Below, one piece after another: positions 1 to 6,058 of a stretch of 7,765 nt of DNA. The stretch is from CAXMNX01 sp051009475 (lineage in GTDB: Bacteria; Pseudomonadota; Alphaproteobacteria; Rhodobacterales; Rhodobacteraceae). Location: the NCBI GenBank assembly GCA_051009475.1, contig JBPCWO010000343.1, positions 1 to 7,765 of the forward strand, in the 5' to 3' direction. The notes beneath the pieces are model-generated. The model was given only the letters and a program-made list of their open reading frames with translations, was not told the origin of the DNA and ran no database searches. The position numbers and the translations under genes are program-made. How positions within the stretch are numbered: the first letter of the stretch is position 1; the number at the start of each line of letters is the position of its first letter.

Positions 1-1532
1 CGCCCAATCATTTGGCTCAGATCATGCTCAAGGATGTCCGACAGCGGCGCATTGGACGTACCGGTTTCCGGTAAACCCGACAATTCGACCCAAGGCTCTC
101 CCAGTGGTTCGTTATCTTCAATGATCAATGTCACCAGGACATGCCCGTTTATCGCCATCCGGATGCGGTTTCGCACGACGCCGTCGAAGGCTCCTATTTG
201 AACTGAGCCATCAAGATAGGTCCGCCCGGCTTCGATGTGCTCGACAACTTTTGGCTCGTTACCCGTCAGATCTACCATTGACCCGTTTGTCGCCAGAACG
301 CTTGAAATTCCGTTGGAAGCAGCAAGCCTCGTGTGCTCACGCAAATGGCGGTGTTCACCGTGCATCGGAATAACCATTTGCGGTTTCAATAGCTCGTGAA
401 CCGTATCCAAATCGGGGCGGTTGGCATGGCCCGAGACATGATAAAAACCGGAGTCCTCGTCCGCTACATCGACGCCTTTCTCTGAAAACGCGTTGATGAC
501 CCGGTTTACGCCTTTTTCATTTCCGGGAATTGTCTTGGATGAAAACAGGAACAAATCACCCTCAGCCAACTCCAGCCCAAGGTATTTGCCGCGGCTCAAT
601 GCGGCCGAGGCTGCGCGCCGTTCTCCTTGGCTGCCGGTGACCAGCAACATAAGGCTGTCACGCGGGATGTCCTCCGCCTCTTCCGGGGACACTGTCTTTG
701 GAAAGTCGGTCAGAACGCCAGTCACGACGCTGGCCTCAACCATTCGCCGCATAGCGCGGCCAAGAAGGCAAATCGACCGGCCTGCGTCACGCCCCGCTTC
801 GGCCAGTGTTTTCACACGCGCCACGTTCGACGCAAATGTCGTAGCCACGACCATGCCCGATGCGCCTTCCACAAGCTTTCGGATTTCTGGCCCTACCTGC
901 AATTCGCTGCGCCCGGGATTTGGCGAAAAAACATTGGTAGAATCGCACGCAAGCACTTTCACACCTTCAGCGCCAATTGCGCCCCAAAGCTTGAGGTCCC
1001 AAGCCTCTCCGACCAACGGCGTCGGGTCGAGCTTGAAGTCGCCGGTGTGAACGATGCGTCCGGCCGGAGTATCGATAACAAGGCCCGAGCTTTCCGGGAT
1101 CGAATGGCTAATCGGGACAAAACCCACCTTGAATGGTCCAGCCTTGATGGCATCGGGCCAAGCATTCGCGACGGCTACTTTTTCTTCGCCGTGACCCGCC
1201 TCGTTCATTTTGCGTTTAGCGTGATGCGCGGTGAAATTGCGCGCATAAATTGGTCCACGCAGCTTTCTCCAAAGATGACCGATAGCACCGATATGATCCT
1301 CATGCGCATGCGTGATGAATATGCCTTCGATGCGATCAGCGCGTTCTTCTAGCCAAGAGATGTCGGCAAAAATCATATCGATACCGGGCGACGATTCCAT
1401 GTCGGGAAAAGTTACTCCAAGATCGACCACGATCAGACGTTCTTTTCCTTTAGGCCCAAAGCCATAGACGTAGGCGTTCATCCCAATCTCGCCTGCACCG
1501 CCGAGCGGCAAATAGATCAACCGGTCGCTCAT
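1..1532 (-). CDS. rnj: Ribonuclease J (3' end cut off by window edge)
   Basis: This open frame runs from an ATG at 1532-1530 to the left edge, giving the first 510 residues with no stop; the family is usually about 550 residues, so only a short C-terminal piece is missing. It begins MSDRLIYLPLGGAGEIGMN, the usual RNase J N-terminus. The metallo-beta-lactamase zinc motif is THAHEDHIGA (H75, H77, D79, H80), with further metal ligands H143 (in ISHSIPESSG) and D165 (in HTGDFK). The beta-CASP part carries VSGHANRPD (H369) and MHGEHRHL (H391, H396). From family knowledge, the enzyme is a cytoplasmic 5'-to-3' exo- and endoribonuclease acting in rRNA maturation and mRNA turnover. An AAGGA Shine-Dalgarno sits 7 bases before the ATG, inside the last codons of coaX, so the gene is very likely co-transcribed and translationally linked with coaX. 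All catalytic residues seen look intact. No other family fits as well. Confidence 0.96.
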   Translation of the reverse strand, partial: MSDRLIYLPLGGAGEIGMNAYVYGFGPKGKERLIVVDLGVTFPDMESSPGIDMIFADISWLEERADRIEGIFITHAHEDHIGAIGHLWRKLRGPIYARNFTAHHAKRKMNEAGHGEEKVAVANAWPDAIKAGPFKVGFVPISHSIPESSGLVIDTPAGRIVHTGDFKLDPTPLVGEAWDLKLWGAIGAEGVKVLACDSTNVFSPNPGRSELQVGPEIRKLVEGASGMVVATTFASNVARVKTLAEAGRDAGRSICLLGRAMRRMVEASVVTGVLTDFPKTVSPEEAEDIPRDSLMLLVTGSQGERRAASAALSRGKYLGLELAEGDLFLFSSKTIPGNEKGVNRVINAFSEKGVDVADEDSGFYHVSGHANRPDLDTVHELLKPQMVIPMHGEHRHLREHTRLAASNGISSVLATNGSMVDLTGNEPKVVEHIEAGRTYLDGSVQIGAFDGVVRNRIRMAINGHVLVTLIIEDNEPLGEPWVELSGLPETGTSNAPLSDILEHDLSQMIG

Positions 1533-1535
1533 TTA

Positions 1536-2303
1536 TTATTCCTTGTTGTAGGCGTTGATCACGGTCAACCCATGCATCGTCAAGTCGTCATCGATCAAAT
1601 CAAATAGCGTATCGCCTTGATTGAAAAGCGGCGCCAGCCCGCCTGTGCCGATCACTTTCATTGGTCGCTCGTATTCGCCCTTGATCCGGTCGCAAATGCC
1701 GCGAACAAGTCCGACATAGCCCCAAAAAATTCCTGACTGCATGCAATCCACAGTGTTTGTCCCAATCGTTTTCTGCGGCTTCGTCACATCAACGTGCGGC
1801 AATGCAGCGGCGGCCAAATGAAGAGCTTCTAAAGATGTGTTCACACCCGGCGCAATCACACCGCCGACATACGCTCCGTCCTTGGCCACAACATCGAACG
1901 TCGTCGCTGTTCCATAGTCCACGACGATCAGGTCGCCGCCATAGCGGTCAAAGGCGGCCGCAGTGTTTACTAACCTGTCTGGTCCGACGATCGTACCTTC
2001 ATCCACTCTGGGGACAACCGGTAGCAGGCAATCAGGCTTACCGACCACCAGCGGCCTGACGCTGAAATATCTGTCGGTGAATACCCTAAGATTGAAAACC
2101 ACACGCGGCACAGTCGAAGAGATTATGATCTCATCAATCTCCATCGGGATTCCGCGATATTCCATCAATTGCGACAGCCAGACGTAGTATTGATCCCACG
2201 TCCGCTGATGCTCAGTCGAAGTTCGGAACGTCGCCAGAAACTCCGAACCGTCCCAAACGGCAAAAACAGTGTTTGTATTGCCGCAATCGATGCACAGCAG
2301 CAT
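1536..2303 (-). CDS. coaX: Type III pantothenate kinase
   Basis: A complete 255-residue protein, the normal length for CoaX. It phosphorylates pantothenate with ATP, the first step of coenzyme A synthesis, in the cytoplasm. Type III enzymes belong to the ASKHA (actin/sugar kinase/Hsp70) fold. The N-terminal phosphate-binding motif IDCGNTNT (D6, G8, N9, T10) is present. So are the GPDRLVN motif with the expected catalytic aspartate D109, the second phosphate motif VDYGTATTFD (D129), GGVIAPGV, and a C-terminal VIGTGGLAPL adenosine-region motif. The ATG at 2303-2301 is preceded by a perfect AGGAGG at 8 bases, so the start is secure. It lies 14 bp after birA and 3 bp before rnj, and ends in TAA followed at once by a second TAA. 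Type III kinases are known to lack the CoA feedback inhibition of type I enzymes. No type I (coaA) gene is visible in the window. Confidence 0.96.
   Translation of the reverse strand: MLLCIDCGNTNTVFAVWDGSEFLATFRTSTEHQRTWDQYYVWLSQLMEYRGIPMEIDEIIISSTVPRVVFNLRVFTDRYFSVRPLVVGKPDCLLPVVPRVDEGTIVGPDRLVNTAAAFDRYGGDLIVVDYGTATTFDVVAKDGAYVGGVIAPGVNTSLEALHLAAAALPHVDVTKPQKTIGTNTVDCMQSGIFWGYVGLVRGICDRIKGEYERPMKVIGTGGLAPLFNQGDTLFDLIDDDLTMHGLTVINAYNKE
1540..1544 (-). promoter_or_regulatory. Ribosome-binding site of rnj inside the coaX 3' end
   Basis: AAGGA on the minus strand, formed by the last two sense codons of coaX (AAG GAA), 7 bases before the rnj ATG. Between them lie two adjacent in-frame TAA triplets (1538-1536 and 1535-1533). 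Ribosomes ending coaX therefore stop on top of the rnj initiation region, which suggests translational coupling. Confidence 0.75.
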
Positions 2304-2311
2304 TTGCGCGG

Positions 2312-2317
2312 CCTCCT
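2312..2317 (-). promoter_or_regulatory. Strong ribosome-binding site of coaX
   Basis: AGGAGG on the minus strand, a full match to the anti-Shine-Dalgarno core, placed directly after the birA TAG stop and 8 bases before the coaX ATG. It is the best ribosome-binding site in the window and fixes the coaX start. It fills most of the 14-bp gap, leaving no room for a promoter or terminator between the genes. Confidence 0.85.
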
Positions 2318-3073
2318 CTAGAAGTAAACGTCTGCGGCTGGAATATTGGTCCGGCCATTTGGCGTAGTCAGTACCAATTGGCCCGTTTCGTCCACCGTCT
2401 CGAATGTTCCTGTAATTTCGTCGCGCGCGGTTCGTGCAGTAATTGTTTCACCCAAACGCGCCGCACGCCGCAGCCATTTCTCGCGAACCGGTGCAAATCC
2501 GAGCTCGGCAAAAATGCGTTCTTCAGTGGCCATATTCGACGCAAGTAGCGAAAGAAACTCATCCGTATCAGTAGGTTCACCACCCTCACCCACAAGGCTA
2601 ACAGGCCGAAAGTCAGAATCCTCAGTAAGTCCCGGCACCGATTCAATGTTAACTCCGATGCCAATAGAAAGCCATTCGACCTGATCACCCCGACCTGAGC
2701 TTTCCAGTAGGATACCAGCCACTTTTCCGCCATTCAAAAGCACGTCGTTTGGCCACTTCAGGTCAAGTCGACTGCGGTCAACCTTCATCGCCAGGGCCTC
2801 AAACAAAGCGTTCGCGGCCATAAATGACCTTAGCGCCGCCTGGGCCGCGCTGCATCGTGGTTTCATCACCAGTGTGGCAGCGAAATTTCCAGGCGGTTCA
2901 ATCCAACTCCGGCCGCGACGACCGCGCGCTGCGGTCTGTTGCCGTGCCATGATCCAAGTTGGCTGGTCCAACGATGGTCCCAATCGCGCAGCTTCGGCCA
3001 TCGTGCTGTCAATCTCGTCAAGAATGACCCGGCCTGTTTCATCAGGCCACGGAAGAAGTCCATCAGTTGACAA
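2318..3073 (-). CDS. birA: Biotin--[acetyl-CoA-carboxylase] ligase, catalytic domain only
   Basis: About 251 residues if started at the TTG at 3073-3071 (MSTDGLLPWPDETG...). The protein makes biotinyl-AMP and transfers biotin to a lysine of carboxylase carrier proteins in the cytoplasm. Visible motifs: DSTMAEA (residues 22-28), the ATP/biotin loop TAARGRRGRSW (47-57), KWPNDV with the catalytic lysine K106, GGKVAGILLE (115-124) and SIGIGVNIES; a C-terminal SH3-like domain follows (GETITARTARDEITGTFETVDETGQLVL). There is no N-terminal helix-turn-helix, so it should be a monofunctional ligase and not a bio-operon repressor. The start is uncertain. No ATG lies in frame before DSTM. The TTG gives the N-terminus expected of the family and overlaps nuoN by 11 bp, but without a clear Shine-Dalgarno. 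A GTG at 3148 would add an arginine-rich extension over nuoN and seems less likely. The loop has Ala49 where most homologues have Gly. Function is secure, the start is not. Confidence 0.93.
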   Translation of the reverse strand: MSTDGLLPWPDETGRVILDEIDSTMAEAARLGPSLDQPTWIMARQQTAARGRRGRSWIEPPGNFAATLVMKPRCSAAQAALRSFMAANALFEALAMKVDRSRLDLKWPNDVLLNGGKVAGILLESSGRGDQVEWLSIGIGVNIESVPGLTEDSDFRPVSLVGEGGEPTDTDEFLSLLASNMATEERIFAELGFAPVREKWLRRAARLGETITARTARDEITGTFETVDETGQLVLTTPNGRTNIPAADVYF

Positions 3074-4499
3074 GCGCTGCCGCCGCCGCTTCCGCAATTC
3101 CTTCAACGCCAAACAAATTGACGACACCAAAAACCATGGCCGCCGCACTGGCGATCAGGAAGGCTGACAATATTCGCGACCCACCGATGTCGAGTTCGCT
3201 CTCCTCTGCCCCGAAATACATCAGGTAAACGATCCGCAGATAATAGAACGCTCCGATCACACTCGCGATCACACCCGCAATCGCCAGCCAAGCTAGGCCG
3301 GCCTCTACCGCGGCCAGCAAAACATAGTACTTGCCGAAGAAACCAACCAGCGGCGGCACACCCGCGAGGCTAAACAGAAGCACCAGCATCGCCAGAGCTT
3401 TTGTTGGGTCACGCTGTGAATACATCGACAACGAAGATATCGTCACTACTGGTGCGCCATCCTTCTCCATTGCCAGGATGAACGCGAACGTGCCGACATT
3501 CATCGTCACGTAGATCGCCATGTAGACCAGCATCGCCTGGACGCCAAACACCGTCCCGGATGCCAGCCCCATAAGCGCAAACCCCATGTGCGCAATCGAA
3601 GAATAGGCCATCAGGCGCTTGATGTTTGTCTGTCCAATGGCTGCAATCGCACCCAGGAACATCGAAAGCAGCGACAAAAACGCCAGTATTTGCTGCCAAT
3701 CCCCCACGATTCCGCCAAATGCGTCGTGTACAACACGCGCAAAAAGGCCCATCGCCGCAACTTTCGGCGCGGTCGCAAAAAAGGCTGTGATCGGTGTGGG
3801 TGATCCTTCATAGACATCCGGTGTCCACATGTGGAACGGCGCCGCGCTGACTTTGAATGCCAAACCGGCGGCAATGAAGCTCAAGCCAAGCAAAAGTCCG
3901 ACAGAAGTCTCGATTTCCACCGCAGCGATTATCCCTGCGAAAAGCGTCGTGCCGGTAAATCCGTAAACCAGTGAAGACCCATAAAGCAAAAGACCGGAAG
4001 ACAACGCGCCTAGGACAAAATACTTCAACCCTGCTTCAGTTGATTTTACGCTGTCCCGACGCAGCGCTGCGACCACGTAAAGCGCCAGCGACTGCAACTC
4101 CAGACCCATATAAAGTGCGATCAAGTCGCCTGCCGATACCATCATCATCATGCCAACGACGGCCAATGTGATCAGAAGCGGATACTCGAAACGCAGCAGC
4201 CCCCGCCGCAACATGTAGCTTTCGCTCATCACCAGTATCGCAGCCGCGGACAAAAGGATCGTGACCTTGGCGAAACGTGCAAAACCATCGTCCACGAACA
4301 TGCCGCCGAATGCGACACCGCGCCCTCCGCCTTGCAACCCAATCCAGGCTGCGACGGCTACAAACAGTGACGCTGTCGCCAAAAGCACCATCGACGCAAG
4401 CTTGTCTTTGCCGCCATAGGCGCCAACTAGCAACGCGCCCATCGCGAAGATCGAGAGAATTATTTCCGGAAGAATAAGAGACAGATCGCCGGGATTCAT
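3063..4499 (-). CDS. nuoN: NADH-quinone oxidoreductase subunit N
   Basis: A complete 478-residue, very hydrophobic polytopic membrane protein, close to the usual 480-500 for NuoN/Nqo14. It is one of the three antiporter-like proton-pumping subunits of the complex I membrane arm in the cytoplasmic membrane, adjoining the subunits nearest the quinone site. Ion-path residues are in place: E134 (in YMGLELQSLALYVV), K159 (in STEAGLKYFVLGALSSG), K216 (in AAGLAFKVSAAPFHMW) and K246 (in TAPKVAAM). The signature PFHMWTPDVYEGSPTP is present. The ATG at 4499-4497 shares its A with the last base of the nuoM TGA stop and has a GGAGGGGG Shine-Dalgarno 6 bases upstream, so the start is secure. The C-terminus ends in an alanine run (EAAAAALVN) encoded by GCN repeats that also underlie the upstream region of birA. 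Nothing is missing compared with the family. Confidence 0.97.
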   Translation of the reverse strand: MNPGDLSLILPEIILSIFAMGALLVGAYGGKDKLASMVLLATASLFVAVAAWIGLQGGGRGVAFGGMFVDDGFARFAKVTILLSAAAILVMSESYMLRRGLLRFEYPLLITLAVVGMMMMVSAGDLIALYMGLELQSLALYVVAALRRDSVKSTEAGLKYFVLGALSSGLLLYGSSLVYGFTGTTLFAGIIAAVEIETSVGLLLGLSFIAAGLAFKVSAAPFHMWTPDVYEGSPTPITAFFATAPKVAAMGLFARVVHDAFGGIVGDWQQILAFLSLLSMFLGAIAAIGQTNIKRLMAYSSIAHMGFALMGLASGTVFGVQAMLVYMAIYVTMNVGTFAFILAMEKDGAPVVTISSLSMYSQRDPTKALAMLVLLFSLAGVPPLVGFFGKYYVLLAAVEAGLAWLAIAGVIASVIGAFYYLRIVYLMYFGAEESELDIGGSRILSAFLIASAAAMVFGVVNLFGVEGIAEAAAAALVN

Positions 4500-6058
4500 C
4501 AGTTGCCCCCTCCGTTCGAAGCGACTTGCGCATGGGTCGCGTAATCGGCGACAGCGGTCTGATATTCACCCAGCAAGGCTGACACTGAAGGGCCGATGAT
4601 ATCGGTGACAAGGCTTGGGTAAACACCAAGCAAAATGGTCATGAAGACAAGCGGCGCAAATACCGCGCGCTCCCGTTGGGTCATATCGGTGATTGACTTC
4701 AGGCTTTCTTTGATCAGATCACCCATGACCACGCGACGATAAAGCCACAGCGCATAGGCCGCAGATAGGATGACACCTGTTGCCGCGACTGACGCCACCC
4801 AAGTGTTGGCTTGGAACATGCCGACTAGCGTCAGGAATTCGCCAACAAAGCCAGAAGTGCCCGGAAGCCCGACATTCGCCATTGTAAACAACATGAAAAT
4901 CGCCGCGTAAGCCGGCATTCGGTTCACCAGTCCGCCATAGGCGTCGATTTCGCGGGTGTGCATCCGGTCATAGATGACACCGACGCAAAGGAATAAGGCG
5001 CCAGAGATAAAGCCATGCGACAGCATTTGAAAAATGGCGCCGTCCAGGCCCTGCTGATTTGCTGCGAATATCCCAGCAGTCACAAAACCCATGTGAGCCA
5101 CGGACGAATAGGCAATCAGTTTCTTCATGTCCTCCTGCATCAACGCGACGAGCGACGTATAAACGATCGCAATCGCGCTGAGCCAAAGCACGAAGTTTGC
5201 CAAAAGGTCCGACGCCACAGGGAACATTGGTAAGCTGAACCGCAGGAAACCGTAACCGCCCATCTTCAACAGGACCGCAGCCAGCACGACAGACCCTGCA
5301 GTTGGCGCCTGCACGTGTGCATCCGGAAGCCATGTGTGCACAGGCCACATCGGCATTTTGACGGCGAACGACGCGAAAAACGCAATCCACAGCAACGTCT
5401 GCAATCCGCCGACGATCTGGAACCCAAGGATATTTAACGTCTCTGACCCGAAGTTATGCTGCAAAAGCGACGGAATGTCTGTTGTGCCCGCATCCACATA
5501 CATTGCGATCATCGCAACCAGCATCAGCACGGAACCGAGGAACGTGTAGAGGAAAAACTTGAACGCGGCGTAGATGCGCTCTTTTCCGCCCCAGATGCCG
5601 ATAATCAGGAACATCGGGATCAGGCCGCCCTCGAAGAACAAATAGAACAACACCAGGTCCAGCGCCGTGAACACCCCCAGCATCAGCGTTTCCAACGCCA
5701 AAAATGCGATCATGTACTCTTTCACTCGATGCTCTACATCCCAGCACGCAAGAATTGTGATCGGCATAAGGAACGTTGTCAGCATAACGAACAGAATCGA
5801 AATCCCATCGACGCCCATCTTGTAATTCAGGCCAAGTATCCACTCGGTCTCTTCGACCATCTGAAATCCCGGATTTGACGGGTCGAACTGGGCCAGCATC
5901 AAAAGCGACGCAAGAAATGACACGCTGGTCGCCAACAGCGCGAGATACTTTGCGCTCTTTTGTGCGGCTTCATCCTCTCCGCGCAGGAATATCGCCAGAA
6001 TTGCTGCGCCGATAAGCGGGATAAAAACAACGATCGACAGTAGGCTACCTTCTAACAT
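4499..6058 (-). CDS. nuoM: NADH-quinone oxidoreductase subunit M
   Basis: A complete 519-residue membrane protein, the normal length for NuoM/Nqo13. It is the middle antiporter-like proton-pumping subunit of the complex I membrane arm, between NuoL and NuoN. The family's key residues are at the same numbers as in E. coli, within one: E143 (in FYLFFEGGLIPMFLIIGIWGG), K234 (in SFAVKMPMWPVHTWLPDAH) and K265 (in AAVLLKMGGYGFLRFSLPMFP). Other family signatures are MGVDGISILFVMLTT and KKLIAYSSVAHMGFV. About 14 hydrophobic helices can be made out. The ATG at 6058-6056 shares its A with the nuoL TAA stop (TAATG), implying translational coupling, and a run of seven G lies 7 bases upstream as a possible weak ribosome-binding site. 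It ends in TGA overlapping the nuoN ATG. No oddities in the protein. Confidence 0.97.
   Translation of the reverse strand: MLEGSLLSIVVFIPLIGAAILAIFLRGEDEAAQKSAKYLALLATSVSFLASLLMLAQFDPSNPGFQMVEETEWILGLNYKMGVDGISILFVMLTTFLMPITILACWDVEHRVKEYMIAFLALETLMLGVFTALDLVLFYLFFEGGLIPMFLIIGIWGGKERIYAAFKFFLYTFLGSVLMLVAMIAMYVDAGTTDIPSLLQHNFGSETLNILGFQIVGGLQTLLWIAFFASFAVKMPMWPVHTWLPDAHVQAPTAGSVVLAAVLLKMGGYGFLRFSLPMFPVASDLLANFVLWLSAIAIVYTSLVALMQEDMKKLIAYSSVAHMGFVTAGIFAANQQGLDGAIFQMLSHGFISGALFLCVGVIYDRMHTREIDAYGGLVNRMPAYAAIFMLFTMANVGLPGTSGFVGEFLTLVGMFQANTWVASVAATGVILSAAYALWLYRRVVMGDLIKESLKSITDMTQRERAVFAPLVFMTILLGVYPSLVTDIIGPSVSALLGEYQTAVADYATHAQVASNGGGN
4506..4513 (-). promoter_or_regulatory. Ribosome-binding site of nuoN inside the nuoM 3' end
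   Basis: GGAGGGGG on the minus strand, within the last codons of nuoM (coding Gly-Gly) and 6 bases before the nuoN ATG. Together with the one-base stop/start overlap (TGATG at 4501-4497) it supports nuoN initiation at this ATG by re-initiating or fresh ribosomes. Confidence 0.7.

Noticed and set aside
493..1050. A 185-codon open frame on the plus strand
   Set aside because: Also antisense to rnj and overlapping the other plus-strand frame; Ser/Arg/Pro-rich with no domain or ribosome-binding context.
627..1352. A 241-codon open frame on the plus strand
   Set aside because: It lies wholly antisense to rnj, whose catalytic motifs are intact on the minus strand; the plus-strand translation has no recognisable domain and low-complexity, Arg/Ser/His-rich make-up typical of a shadow frame.
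3071..3148. GTG at 3148 as the birA start
   Set aside because: It would overlap nuoN by more than 80 bp and add an Arg-rich extension (ending LRKRRRQRL) not expected of this family; the TTG at 3073 gives the usual N-terminus.
4036..4629. A 197-codon minus-strand frame across the nuoM/nuoN junction
   Set aside because: Out of frame with both genes, which are both intact; the translation is Arg/Ser-rich without a domain.
5456..5878. A 140-codon plus-strand frame opposite nuoM
   Set aside because: Its Gln/His/Arg-rich translation is what the complement of hydrophobic membrane codons gives; no motif seen.
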